64,000 bases of DNA, from contig NZ_QFOZ01000011.1 of NCBI RefSeq assembly GCF_003241315.1, positions 25,201 through 89,200 on the forward strand, given 5' to 3'. This DNA comes from Lawsonella clevelandensis. Lineage in GTDB: Bacteria > Actinomycetota > Actinomycetes > Mycobacteriales > Mycobacteriaceae. Of the stretch, positions 43,246 to 52,839 are shown one piece after another. The position numbers and the translations under genes are program-made. Numbering within the stretch: the stretch's first letter is position 1; each line of letters starts with the position of its first letter. Below the pieces are notes generated by a model. It was not told the origin of the DNA, made no database searches, and saw only the letters and a program-made list of their open reading frames with translations.

Positions 43246-44280
43246 ATGGCTATTGCAACCCCCGAGTCTTATGCCGAGATGTTAAAGAAGGCCAAGGAAG
43301 GTGGCTACGCTTTCCCCGCCATCAACTGCACCTCTACTGAGACAATCAACGCTGTTCTCAAAGGCCTTGCCGACGCCGAATCCGACGGCATTGTTCAGTT
43401 CAGTACAGGCGGCTCAAAGTTCGGCTCTGGCCTCCACGTCCAGAGCATGGAAGCTGGTGCCGTAGCCCTAGCCGAGTACACCACCCGCATGGCGAAGTAC
43501 TACGGAGTTACCGTTGCTCTACACACCGATCACTGCCCCAAGAACGCTCTTGACGGTTTCGTTCGTCCCCTCCTGGCAGTATCCGCTGAGCGCGTAAAGC
43601 GTGGCGAAGATCCCCTCTTCCAATCCCACATGTGGGACGGCTCCGCTATCCCCATGCCCGAAAACATGGAAATTGCTAAGGAACTCTACGCCCAGACCAC
43701 CGCTAACCACCAGCTTCTCGAAATCGAGATTGGTGTTGTGGGCGGCGAAGAAGACGGTGTGAAGGCTCAGCACGGCGCCAAGCTCTACACCGACGAGCAC
43801 GACTTCGCCACCGTCATCGATTCTCTTGGTGACGGCTCCACTGCTCCCTATCTCCTTGCCGCTACCTTCGGTAACGTTCACGGTGTCTATAAGCCGGGCA
43901 ACGTTGTCTTGAAGCCCGAGGTTCTTAACATGGGCCAGGAGGTTGCCGCCAAGAAGCTAGGACTTCCCGAGGGCGAAAAGTTCTTCAACTTTGTTTTCCA
44001 CGGCGGCTCCGGCTCCGAGAAGGAAAAGATTCAAGAAGCCCTGGGCTACGGCGTCGTCAAGATGAATGTCGATACCGATACTCAGTACGCTTTCACCCGC
44101 CCCGTAGTGGATCACATGTTCACCAACTACTCGGGCGTGCTGAAGATTGAGGGCGAGGTTGGAGACAAGTCCGTCTACGACCCCCGCTCCTACCTGAAGA
44201 AGGCTGAAGCTGCCATGGCAGAGCGCGTTGTTGAGGCCTGCCAGGATCTTCACTCTGTTGGCAAGAGCATCTGCAAGTAG
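43246..44280 (+). CDS. fba: Class II fructose-bisphosphate aldolase
   Basis: 344 residues. Zinc-dependent cleavage of fructose-1,6-bisphosphate in glycolysis and gluconeogenesis. Zinc ligands are visible in ALHTDHCPKNAL and FHGGSGSEKEKI, with EIEIGVVGGEEDG in the active site. Start 43246 (MAIATPESYAEML) has GAAGGAAACC upstream, better than an in-frame ATG 54 nt earlier. Confidence 0.97.
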   Translation: MAIATPESYAEMLKKAKEGGYAFPAINCTSTETINAVLKGLADAESDGIVQFSTGGSKFGSGLHVQSMEAGAVALAEYTTRMAKYYGVTVALHTDHCPKNALDGFVRPLLAVSAERVKRGEDPLFQSHMWDGSAIPMPENMEIAKELYAQTTANHQLLEIEIGVVGGEEDGVKAQHGAKLYTDEHDFATVIDSLGDGSTAPYLLAATFGNVHGVYKPGNVVLKPEVLNMGQEVAAKKLGLPEGEKFFNFVFHGGSGSEKEKIQEALGYGVVKMNVDTDTQYAFTRPVVDHMFTNYSGVLKIEGEVGDKSVYDPRSYLKKAEAAMAERVVEACQDLHSVGKSICK

Positions 44281-44313
44281 TCTTCTACTCTGCAAGTAGT
44301 CTTACTACTAGTT

Positions 44314-44345
44314 GGTGCCCCGTCCGAATGTTCGGACGGGGCACC
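44314..44345 (+). terminator. Terminator after fba
   Basis: Perfect 15-bp inverted repeat ggtgccccgtccgaa (44314-44328) / ttcggacggggcacc (44331-44345). Very stable; placed between convergent fba and a lipase gene. Confidence 0.88.
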
Positions 44346-44427
44346 ACTGCTATTTAGCTATTTAGTATCAGCCACCAGCGCCAGTTATTGGTTACCAGCT
44401 ATTGGCGAGCCGCCGGGGAATAGTTCC

Positions 44428-45864
44428 CTAGATAATGACCGGAACAAGACAATTCCGCAATTGTTTCACACCGTGAAGCGATAGTACTGTGCGGAGGAAC
44501 ATACGGGTTGTTGACACACCCGGAGTCATCATGTGGCCAGTAAACGGTATCTTTTCATAAACCGCATTAGCACCAGCATTACAGTAGCGCTGCCAAAGAA
44601 CTTCATCTTGTTCAGCCTGATAGAGAATTCCATCAAACTTACCGTGAACTAACAAAATGGGGGACGTTGGGATAGTGGGGTTGTAGAAGGATGAGGAATC
44701 TTTAGCAATTCTCAAAGCGGTCTTAAACGTCTTTGAACGGAAGAATCCATCCTTCACCAAATATTTGAAAATACCTCCCCCACCTGCGGCAAGAGTGAAA
44801 GGCATACATAAATTGCGGTTAGCCTTAATGAGCTTTTTACCGTAGGGGGTTAGCCACTGTTCCATATGGGGAAGAAGATCCCCATACTCACGCATCATGC
44901 CAATGAGAAAACTCACCAAGAATCCGCCCCACGCACTAGGAACGTTTGATACTTGTCCGTACAACCCCATACTGTGGGCTAGTTTAATGAAGTCCGGTGC
45001 GCCTTCATTAACAATGTATTGCTCAATGTAGGGCGCTAATTCTGGTGCATAATTGGGCTGCTCTACCGCAGTGTACCCAGTTTGTAGACCACCATGGGAG
45101 ATACCCATGGAGACGAAGTGGGACTGCTGCAGAGGGAAATCATGCTGCTGATGCACCATCCGCATAGAGTCCAACATGACGTGCGCGGACAAACGGTTAA
45201 TAGCGTAGGAGTTACGCGGTCCTTCCGCGTCTGTGAAAAGAACTGGGTATCCCAATGCAAGTGCAGCACTCATCAACTCAATGGGGCTATTGATAATACC
45301 CCACGAATTAGGCTGATTAAGCTGGGTAGTGACCTTACATTTTGTGCCGGAGGAGTTAATGTACTCATTCCACTGCACAATGCCGGCATTACGCTTCACA
45401 ATAGGTGGAACCACCAGTGTGGCGGTGGCCGTCATGGGATATCCGCGGGAATCGTAGGACACAAATGCATACTGCATGGAGTGCGAGCCGGGGAAGTACA
45501 CCTGCGACCATAACGATTTACGTTTACGGATAATCTGGCCTTGCTTATAGCCCTTGTCCACATAGTGCCAGGCGTCGTCTTCCATGAAGGGATCATCTTT
45601 AAAATCCGATTTCACCCATTCTGGAACAGCGGGATGGGGTCCCCTCCGCAACTTAATTTTTCCCGGTACCGGAGGTAGCTGCTTCGCTATATGCTGCGAT
45701 TCCGCAACCGTCATCATAAGCTGGGGATCACCCAGATCAATTGGCTTTTCAGCAGCATCGAAACCGTGTGCCGACGCCACTCCCGCGCTTCCTCCCACCG
45801 CCATAACAGCGGTAAGGCAAAGGGACAGAGCCACTTTACTGAAACGTCTCCGCGGATGAGACAT
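44428..45864 (-). CDS. Secretory lipase (LIP family), copy 1
   Basis: 478 residues. Signal peptide ends about residue 32 (VASAHG). The body is an LIP-type secretory lipase: nucleophile Ser256 in VSMGISHGGLQTG, Asp in LVHGKFDGILYQAEQDEVLW and His in IPFTGHMMTPG. It has two or three Cys pairs. Likely splits triacylglycerols outside the cell. It is a tandem paralogue of the next gene, 44 bp apart, both leftward. Confidence 0.88.
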   Translation of the reverse strand: MSHPRRRFSKVALSLCLTAVMAVGGSAGVASAHGFDAAEKPIDLGDPQLMMTVAESQHIAKQLPPVPGKIKLRRGPHPAVPEWVKSDFKDDPFMEDDAWHYVDKGYKQGQIIRKRKSLWSQVYFPGSHSMQYAFVSYDSRGYPMTATATLVVPPIVKRNAGIVQWNEYINSSGTKCKVTTQLNQPNSWGIINSPIELMSAALALGYPVLFTDAEGPRNSYAINRLSAHVMLDSMRMVHQQHDFPLQQSHFVSMGISHGGLQTGYTAVEQPNYAPELAPYIEQYIVNEGAPDFIKLAHSMGLYGQVSNVPSAWGGFLVSFLIGMMREYGDLLPHMEQWLTPYGKKLIKANRNLCMPFTLAAGGGGIFKYLVKDGFFRSKTFKTALRIAKDSSSFYNPTIPTSPILLVHGKFDGILYQAEQDEVLWQRYCNAGANAVYEKIPFTGHMMTPGVSTTRMFLRTVLSLHGVKQLRNCLVPVII

Positions 45865-45908
45865 ATATAAACCTTCCTTCGTGCCAGTCCTTCACACCAG
45901 CACAGGCA

Positions 45909-47348
45909 TTAAAGAATAACTGGGTTACTACAGTTCGGAGTTTGGTGATTCCCCTCAAGTGACTTGACGGACTGTATCACCATACGTGGGAAGGACACAG
46001 CTGGAGTAATGAAATGCCCAGTCCCAGGAACCTGCTCGTAAACCACATTGGAACCAGCCTTACAGTAACGCTGCCACAAGGCTTTATCTTGATCAGCCTG
46101 GAAAAGAATTTCATCTAGCGTGCCATGGATCAGCAGCGTTGGTACTTTCGGTGTACCCGGGTAGTAGAACGAAGAAGAGTACTTCGCAATCTGCAACATG
46201 TTCTTAAATGTTTGCGAAGCGAAGAAGCCTTCTTTCACAATATTTTTAATAGGAACACCGGGGCCCACTGCGAACGTCAACGGCGTACATATACTACGGT
46301 TTCCCTTCACAACAGCTTTCCCATACGGAGTAAACCACTGGTACAGGTGCGGTAAGAGATCGGGGTACTCACGCGCAGCTCCGACAACGAAGCTCATCAA
46401 GAAACTACCGTAAACGCTTGGCGCATTCTGTAGCTCCCCATAAAGACCAAAGCTATGGGCCAACTTAATAAGATCTGGCGCACCCTCATTGACAACAAAT
46501 TGATTGACGTAAGCCGTGAGATCGGGAGCATAATACGGCTGCTCGGCAGCTGTGTAGCCCGTCATCATTCCGCCATGAGACGCACCTAGCGAAACAAAAT
46601 GCGACTTTGCCAGCGGGAAATCATGCTGTTCATGCACCATACGCATGGAATCCAGAATGACGTGGGACGCTACCCGGTTAATGGCGTAAATATTATTGGC
46701 ACCATCACCATCGGGAAGAAGAACGGGATACCCCAGTGCGAGGGCTGCACCCACCATCTGAATGGTGCTCGTCATCATTCCCCAGGAGAACAACTGATTC
46801 ATCTGCGTGGTTACGCTACAGTTCGGCCCCGACGAGTTAATGAACTGGTTATATTCCATCACACTCGCATTGGGTTTCAGATGGTGTGGAATAACCAACG
46901 TAGCCGTAGCCGTCATGGGGTAGCCGCGGGAATCGTAGGAAACGTACGCATACTGCACTCCGCGTGCAGCAATGGGGAAATATCCCTTCACCCAACGGGC
47001 TTTACGCTGTCGCATAACCTGGCCGGGCTTATAGCCTTTACGGACATAACGCCAAGCATCATTGTCGAAGAACGGGTTAGGCTTAATACTCGATTTGGCC
47101 CACTCTGGGATAGGGCGACGAGGCCCCTTCTTCAGGGTAACTTTAAGCGGTACAGGTTTGAGCTGACGCGCTATATATTGCGACTGCTCGATCGTCATTC
47201 CGACTTGAGTCTGGCCTAAATCAATTGGTTGTGCCGCCGCATCAAAACTTGTTGCTGACGCAACACCGCACCCCACTCCAACAGTGAGGGCAGTAGTAAC
47301 ACACAATGACAGAGCCGCTTTACCGATCCGTCGACCCGCATAAGACAT
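45909..47348 (-). CDS. Secretory lipase (LIP family), copy 2
   Basis: 479 residues, clear paralogue of the downstream gene with more than half of the residues identical by eye over the whole length (for example SYDSRGYPMTATATLV in both). Signal peptide to about residue 32 (VASATS). Ser257 in VSLGASHGGMMTG, Asp in LIHGTLDEILFQADQDKALW, His in VPGTGHFITPAV. Probably the first gene of a two-gene transcript; the upstream 206 bp holds a direct repeat of ctagctcca and likely the promoter. Confidence 0.88.
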   Translation of the reverse strand: MSYAGRRIGKAALSLCVTTALTVGVGCGVASATSFDAAAQPIDLGQTQVGMTIEQSQYIARQLKPVPLKVTLKKGPRRPIPEWAKSSIKPNPFFDNDAWRYVRKGYKPGQVMRQRKARWVKGYFPIAARGVQYAYVSYDSRGYPMTATATLVIPHHLKPNASVMEYNQFINSSGPNCSVTTQMNQLFSWGMMTSTIQMVGAALALGYPVLLPDGDGANNIYAINRVASHVILDSMRMVHEQHDFPLAKSHFVSLGASHGGMMTGYTAAEQPYYAPDLTAYVNQFVVNEGAPDLIKLAHSFGLYGELQNAPSVYGSFLMSFVVGAAREYPDLLPHLYQWFTPYGKAVVKGNRSICTPLTFAVGPGVPIKNIVKEGFFASQTFKNMLQIAKYSSSFYYPGTPKVPTLLIHGTLDEILFQADQDKALWQRYCKAGSNVVYEQVPGTGHFITPAVSFPRMVIQSVKSLEGNHQTPNCSNPVIL

Positions 47349-47554
47349 AAATAAGCCTTCTTTTCACCTAGCTCCACTAGCTCCACTAGTTTTTACTAGC
47401 TTCACGCAACAACACAAATGGTGTTCTTCCAATGGAAACGCTAAAACTCCTTTAAGAATACGCGTTTCCCCCACAAAGCGGGATATGGGGCAAGATGAAT
47501 ATGGGTAAGGTACGCAACCGGAAAAGTATGCTTATTGTGTTACCGTACGGCCAT

Positions 47555-48799
47555 TCAGTAACCGAATGAACAATCCATGCGAACAAGACGGGCAGCAGAT
47601 TCTACCGTCATCCAACCAGATAATTGAGTGGACATATCTCGTTCTGCCACAGCTGAAATATCTACTTCCACACCAACTTTAGTGGATTTATTATCATCAT
47701 TGCTGGTTTTGGAGACGTATAGTGGTAACCGTGCTGGTTTATCCCACTTCGCGGAGAAAAGCACCCCTTCTGGCAGCCACGCGGCTGTTTTCCACAGAGA
47801 TTGCGCATTCTGCATAACCATACGGGCGGCAGACTCTTGCACAGCGTGTAAACGTCCATCCCACAACGGTTTACCAGGATCTGTCTCTATTCCCGGCATG
47901 CGGCGTGCCACATCCGCCATATAGCGCATCAAAATACCTTTGAAAAGGCCACCATCGCCGCTACCACCAGCAAGAAGTATTCCCTCGGAGGACAGCAATG
48001 TGCGCTCACAGGCCTCCACGATCTCGCAGACACGACGGAGATGCTCCTCCTGCTGACCTTCCTCCGACCGCAGCGCCAACTCTAACTCGGCGCCCATCGC
48101 CACACCTTGGCAGTACGTGTAAATTGCGTCTTCCCGCTTCTTACAGCCTTCAACAAGACGAATACCGTCTGCGTAAAGACCGGCGTTTGGACCATCTTTA
48201 ACCTGGAGATTCTTATACATCCAGTCGCAAATACGTTCCGCTAATTGGACTGCTTTTTTATCCCCACAACGAGCGAGGAAAATAGCTGCCGCCCCATTAG
48301 TGGGGGTATTCCAGTAATCCTTATCCGTACACCACGGAATGGCGTACTTCGGATTGTAGGCATCCTCAAACCTGCGGCGGACGTCACGCAGGACTTTTTC
48401 GTAGCCGGTAAGGTAGCCGCGGCGTTCTGCCCGCTGCACGGCGACCGCCGCCCATGCGAGGTCATCGTAATACTTATTATGCCGCCAGCGTCGCCCATTA
48501 ACGCGATAGTGTGTTCGTGCAAGACGCTTCAAGACACGCTGATTGTGTGCTGTTTCCGCACGATCCATGGCGTCCGTCATGCAGCCAATAAGGTGCGCTT
48601 GCCACCAGAAGTTCCACTTCACCGTAAAGCGATCACGCCAGCAGTAGGGCCACACAGTCATACCTGTAGCAGTGAAGGGGAGGAAAAATGACCGTACAAG
48701 GTGACGTTCAAGTACACTACGTTCCGCAATGGCAGCACGTTCCTGCCAATCTGTAGTGCGCGCCCATGCTGGGGCTGTATGAAGTCCAGAGGTGGCCAC
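47555..48799 (-). CDS. Glycoside hydrolase family 76 (alpha-1,6-mannanase-like)
   Basis: 414 residues. Catalytic Asp pair 112-113 in NKYYDDLAWAAVA, plus WNTPTNGAAAIFLARCG and KDGPNAGLYADGI, typical of GH76 (alpha,alpha)6 barrels. No signal peptide, so it is probably cytoplasmic, as for the M. tuberculosis homologue near fba (Rv0365c). It may act on alpha-1,6-mannan of lipoarabinomannan-type precursors. GTG start with GAAAGGACG upstream. Confidence 0.87.
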   Translation of the reverse strand: MATSGLHTAPAWARTTDWQERAAIAERSVLERHLVRSFFLPFTATGMTVWPYCWRDRFTVKWNFWWQAHLIGCMTDAMDRAETAHNQRVLKRLARTHYRVNGRRWRHNKYYDDLAWAAVAVQRAERRGYLTGYEKVLRDVRRRFEDAYNPKYAIPWCTDKDYWNTPTNGAAAIFLARCGDKKAVQLAERICDWMYKNLQVKDGPNAGLYADGIRLVEGCKKREDAIYTYCQGVAMGAELELALRSEEGQQEEHLRRVCEIVEACERTLLSSEGILLAGGSGDGGLFKGILMRYMADVARRMPGIETDPGKPLWDGRLHAVQESAARMVMQNAQSLWKTAAWLPEGVLFSAKWDKPARLPLYVSKTSNDDNKSTKVGVEVDISAVAERDMSTQLSGWMTVESAARLVRMDCSFGY

Positions 48800-48830
48800 T
48801 AGAGCGTCCTTTCAACAACAGCTATATCAG

Positions 48831-49508
48831 TCAGCCAAATAACATGACAATACCTGCCGCAACACCCACATTGATGCTACGGGTAGAACCAAACTGAGCA
48901 ATAGACACCACCATATCAGCTCGCTGCTCAGAAGCATCAGAAATACCCGGCCCTTCCTGCCCAAAAAGAAGAAGTGACCGCTCGGGTAGCGTCGCCGTTT
49001 CAATAGGTGTGGAACCAGGAACATTATCGACAGCAACAACGGTAAGACCATTCTCATGCGCCCAGTCGATGAGTTCCTCCACCGTGTCATGATGCTGCAA
49101 ATGCTGGTAGCGGTCCGTCACCATAGCACCGCGCCGATTCCACCGCCGGCGACCCACAATATGCACCGTCTCGGCAAGAAAAGCATTCGCAGTACGCACT
49201 ACCGTGCCAATGTTGGCATCATGCTCAAAGTTCTCAATAGCAACATGGAAGGGGTGACGGTGGGTGTCCAAATCCGCCACAATTGCCTCCCGCGTCCAAT
49301 AGCGGTAGGCGTCCACAACATTGCGACGATCCCCCTCCGCAAGTAGTTGCGGATCGTAGCGGGGATCGGTAGGAAGAGGTTCCCCGGGGTGTTCCTCACG
49401 CCAGGGACCGACGCCATGGCGCCCCTCACCCCACTCGGTGGGGCCAGGGGCGGAGGCAGCATCGTCCGGCGTTAACGGCATAGTTGAAGTTTTAGGCGAG
49501 TCCGACAT
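48831..49508 (-). CDS. TrmH-family (SPOUT) RNA methyltransferase
   Basis: 225 residues. SPOUT motif 1 NIGTVVRTANAFL, motif 2 LLLFGQEGPGIS and motif 3 FGSTRSINVGVAAGIVM form the knotted S-adenosylmethionine site. Transfers a methyl group to a tRNA or rRNA ribose; target unassigned. Its start overlaps the end of pyrE by 17 nt on the same strand, so the two are coupled. The C-terminus is short, ending shortly after motif 3. Confidence 0.92.
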   Translation of the reverse strand: MSDSPKTSTMPLTPDDAASAPGPTEWGEGRHGVGPWREEHPGEPLPTDPRYDPQLLAEGDRRNVVDAYRYWTREAIVADLDTHRHPFHVAIENFEHDANIGTVVRTANAFLAETVHIVGRRRWNRRGAMVTDRYQHLQHHDTVEELIDWAHENGLTVVAVDNVPGSTPIETATLPERSLLLFGQEGPGISDASEQRADMVVSIAQFGSTRSINVGVAAGIVMLFG

Positions 49509-50064
49509 CTTCCAAACTCAACAAGTAGCGGTACTCTAGGCCTTCAGCATTAATGGCAGCCTCAGCACCAGTAGCGCGATCCACAATAGTGGCCACACCA
49601 ACAACCTCAGCACCCAGGTCGCGTAATACACGTACTGCTGTCAGTGGGGAATTTCCAGTGGTAGTAGTGTCCTCAACAACAAGAACCTTTTTACCCACCA
49701 CATCGGGGCCTTCAACCTGACGCTGCATGCCGTGCTTTTTCTTTTCCTTACGGACAGTAAAAGCGTTAATCTCGCGGCCGTCCGCATGCATGATGGCGGT
49801 ACCCACCGGGTCAGCGCCTAAAGTGAGGCCACCCGCGGCCACATAATCCCAATCTGCGGTAAGTTCACGCAGCAGGGAGCCAATAAGACGGGACGCGCGG
49901 CTATGCATGGTCACACGACGCAAGTCAACGTAATAGTCCGCTTCTTTACCGGAGGAGAGAATAACTTTCCCGCGCACAACCGCTAACTCTTTAACAAGTT
50001 CAGCAAGTTCAGCTTTATCACGTGCATTAACAGGGTGTTCAGCAGGCTTAAATGCTGCAACCAT
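49492..50064 (-). CDS. pyrE: Orotate phosphoribosyltransferase
   Basis: 190 residues. PRPP-binding motif KVLVVEDTTTTGNSPLTAV and the active-site loop RKEKKKHGMQ are present. Converts orotate plus PRPP to OMP in pyrimidine synthesis. The start at 50064 (MVAAFKPAEHPVNARD) is chosen because upstream in-frame sequence overlaps the previous gene and is not conserved. Overlaps trmH. Confidence 0.95.
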   Translation of the reverse strand: MVAAFKPAEHPVNARDKAELAELVKELAVVRGKVILSSGKEADYYVDLRRVTMHSRASRLIGSLLRELTADWDYVAAGGLTLGADPVGTAIMHADGREINAFTVRKEKKKHGMQRQVEGPDVVGKKVLVVEDTTTTGNSPLTAVRVLRDLGAEVVGVATIVDRATGAEAAINAEGLEYRYLLSLEDVGLA

Positions 50065-50095
50065 GAAGAGTATGCCTTTCTGTAGGGAACAATCG

Positions 50096-52795
50096 TTAGT
50101 TCTCGTCATCCGGTATCTCACCGGTAGTCTCATTATCTTTCGCACGGGAACGGCTACCCGTTTTTCCAGGTACGAACCATGCCGGTCGCGCTTCTGCGTC
50201 CGCACTGTCATCTTTCCGTACATGACGACCAGATCCAGTTGTTTCACTGGGGCGAATAATGGGGAATTGGCCTGTCTGCATGGTGGAGGGTTCGCCCTCG
50301 CGCACCGCGTGTGATCCTGTGGAAACAGATTCCTGTGGCTGCGGAACAGTGATGTCAGAGGTCTGCTGTTTCTCGTCGTTAGTGTCGTCTGCCTGCGGAT
50401 AGTAGGTTTCTACCGGGGTGACGACAGGTAGCGGCCCAGTTTCCTCCGGGCTAAATGGCTTCACGAACGCTATCCGCGGGCGTGTATCGGATGAGGTGGC
50501 AGCCACCGGAGGAACAGCAGAGCGTTCTCCTAAGGTTGCGGCAGCGGCATTATCACCGTCGCCTACCTCGAATTCTACTTCGCGGCTGGGGAACCCGGCA
50601 GTAGGAGGATCCGACGTGAACCCCGTTGGACGTTCCGGCTCGTCAATTTCATTAATAGCCTCGTCGGGATCGTCGAGCTCGTCGGGAATTTCGTCAGTTT
50701 CGCCCTCATTAGTCTCGTTCTCGTTGATACCCTCGTCGGTAGTTTCCTCACTACTGTCTGCGTCATCGAACGTGTCGTAGAGATCTGCTTGGGTAGTGTC
50801 CTCCCCAAAGTCCTTGTCGGTGTAGGCGACATCGTCAGGGTCGTCGTAGGAGTCCTCGTCGGCAATGTATTCTTCTTCGTCGTCTTCGTAGGGACGCAAA
50901 ACATCAACGGCATGAGCTTCGTCATCGGAAAGATCATCGCTGGCAGCGGCGGCAAGGTCAGCATCAGTAATGACGTCGAAGGGGCCAGTATGCTCGGGGG
51001 CACCCAGAGCATCTATATCAAGCTCCGTATCCTGGCCTTCAAAATGCAGGGGTTCGGAGATTTCGTGGTAGTTGGCTCCCATATCGGGTGCTTCATCGTC
51101 TGCACCGGATTGTTCTGCCTGCTCATCATCGTCGGTAGCGATGAGGTCATCTTCGCTAAGTCCGTCTTCGGCAAGATCGTCCGCAGAGAAATCCTCTGTC
51201 GCAATATCGCTTTCAGAGTCTTGCGGTTCTTTACTGTCAATAACTGCTAATGTGGCTGCTTCTTCATCAGTGCCTGGAATAACATCAAATTCTGCGGTGG
51301 TGGGGGTAATCCACTCATCATCAGCGGGAACATTCTCCACCCGGGTTTCCCCCGGGAACTCATCGACAGCCTCGACGGCCTCTGCTTCCGCATAGGCGGC
51401 TAAAGCATCCTCCGCGGCTTCAATATCCTCGCTATCGGCCTGCTGCTCATCGCTATTAGACTGTTCAGCCTGCTCAGACTGTTCAGTGTGTTCAGCCTGT
51501 TCAGTAGCGTTATCGTCAGTAAAGATATCGTCAGTGCGCGCGAAAGAGTCAGTCTCGTCTATTTCCGTGTACTCCCCCATCAGACGGTCAGCTTCCGCAA
51601 AATCGGCTTCCGTCACGAAGTCATCGTCAGCACTCCGGTCATCGTCATCGGAAAGATCAGCGCAGGGAACAGGCTCCTGCGGTTCCCATGAATTCTCAAC
51701 GAAAGCACTTTCGTCCACGTGGTCAGCTGCTGGCTCATCTGCAGACTGTGCAGCGTTATCGGGTTCCGGCACCACAGTTAACCCGGCAGGATTATTAGCG
51801 GATGGTGACGCATTCGTACTACCAGCGGGGGCAAAGGGAATAACGTTGTCGGGAATCAAAAGATCGTCGGTGCCGTCAATACCGTCATCGACATCATCCT
51901 CATCATCGCCTTCAGCAAAGTCCCCCTCCCAGATGGGGGCAACAGGCTGATCCCCCACTACGGTGAAGGGGACGTCCTGGTCATCGTCCATAAAAGAGGA
52001 GTCAGACGGGAGAAAACCGGCTTCTTCTGGCTCAATGGCGTCGGCATCAACGGGCAGGGAATCATCATCTGTACGGTCAGCCAATGGCCGCGTAGGGCCC
52101 ACACCCTGCAAACTGAGGGATTCCTCTTCACCCTCGCGCGGAGGTAGCACGCGGAGCGCATCATTCAACCGAGACAACCAGTGAAGAACTGTAGGGAGTT
52201 CCTCATTAATCTTGTCGTCTGGGTTAAGTTCAGTGTCGAAGCCGTCATCCTCCAACGGCATAAGGGCAGCAGACCAGTAGCCTTCCGACCATGCCATCGC
52301 AAGATCATCAGGGTGATTATCGAGAACCTCCACCAGTCGGTCGTCAGTGGCACGAATCATGGCATCAACATCGGAGGCATACACCTGTAGGTCTGTTGCC
52401 TTACCGGAATTGTCCTGCTCGTCTTCTTCCACGGGGTGGATCTCAACGACAACGGAGGAAGCTGTATCGCGTTGTACAGCAACAATCCAGCCATCATCTT
52501 CGGCAAAAATAAGAGCGGGATGCCCCTCATATTCACCCATTGCCGAGTGCCGCAACTCATGCAAACCGCCATCTGTGGCGGGACCATGCTCCCACTGGGA
52601 AACCGCCGCAGCAACCCCCGCACTGTCCGGTGTAAACCCCAGGCTATCCCCCCAGCGAGCATGCGCACGCGCCGCCGCGTCCGCATCAGCAGAAGACTGC
52701 TTGTGGGAACGAACGGCAGCAATAATACCGAAAACAATGCCAACAACCGCTATAACAGCGGCCACGATCAATATGATCACGGGAACTGACAACAT
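50096..52795 (-). CDS. Long acidic membrane-anchored protein (Rv0383c-like N-terminus)
   Basis: 899 residues. One N-terminal helix (about 4-28) then a structured domain of about 200 residues (WGDSLGFTPDSAGVA, IFAEDDGWIVAVQRD, DLAMAWSEGYWSAALMPLED), in the position of the M. tuberculosis secreted protein Rv0383c (about 280 residues). Beyond about 225 it is almost entirely Asp/Glu-rich, with many Asp-Asp and Glu-Glu pairs and few hydrophobics, ending in a basic tail. The extension is lineage-specific and presumably disordered; possible metal binding or cell-wall spacer. Function unknown. Followed by pyrE. Confidence 0.82.
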   Translation of the reverse strand: MLSVPVIILIVAAVIAVVGIVFGIIAAVRSHKQSSADADAAARAHARWGDSLGFTPDSAGVAAAVSQWEHGPATDGGLHELRHSAMGEYEGHPALIFAEDDGWIVAVQRDTASSVVVEIHPVEEDEQDNSGKATDLQVYASDVDAMIRATDDRLVEVLDNHPDDLAMAWSEGYWSAALMPLEDDGFDTELNPDDKINEELPTVLHWLSRLNDALRVLPPREGEEESLSLQGVGPTRPLADRTDDDSLPVDADAIEPEEAGFLPSDSSFMDDDQDVPFTVVGDQPVAPIWEGDFAEGDDEDDVDDGIDGTDDLLIPDNVIPFAPAGSTNASPSANNPAGLTVVPEPDNAAQSADEPAADHVDESAFVENSWEPQEPVPCADLSDDDDRSADDDFVTEADFAEADRLMGEYTEIDETDSFARTDDIFTDDNATEQAEHTEQSEQAEQSNSDEQQADSEDIEAAEDALAAYAEAEAVEAVDEFPGETRVENVPADDEWITPTTAEFDVIPGTDEEAATLAVIDSKEPQDSESDIATEDFSADDLAEDGLSEDDLIATDDDEQAEQSGADDEAPDMGANYHEISEPLHFEGQDTELDIDALGAPEHTGPFDVITDADLAAAASDDLSDDEAHAVDVLRPYEDDEEEYIADEDSYDDPDDVAYTDKDFGEDTTQADLYDTFDDADSSEETTDEGINENETNEGETDEIPDELDDPDEAINEIDEPERPTGFTSDPPTAGFPSREVEFEVGDGDNAAAATLGERSAVPPVAATSSDTRPRIAFVKPFSPEETGPLPVVTPVETYYPQADDTNDEKQQTSDITVPQPQESVSTGSHAVREGEPSTMQTGQFPIIRPSETTGSGRHVRKDDSADAEARPAWFVPGKTGSRSRAKDNETTGEIPDDEN

Positions 52796-52839
52796 ACATT
52801 TCCCCTATCTGCGGGCACTACTCAGTATTAACCGTACCA

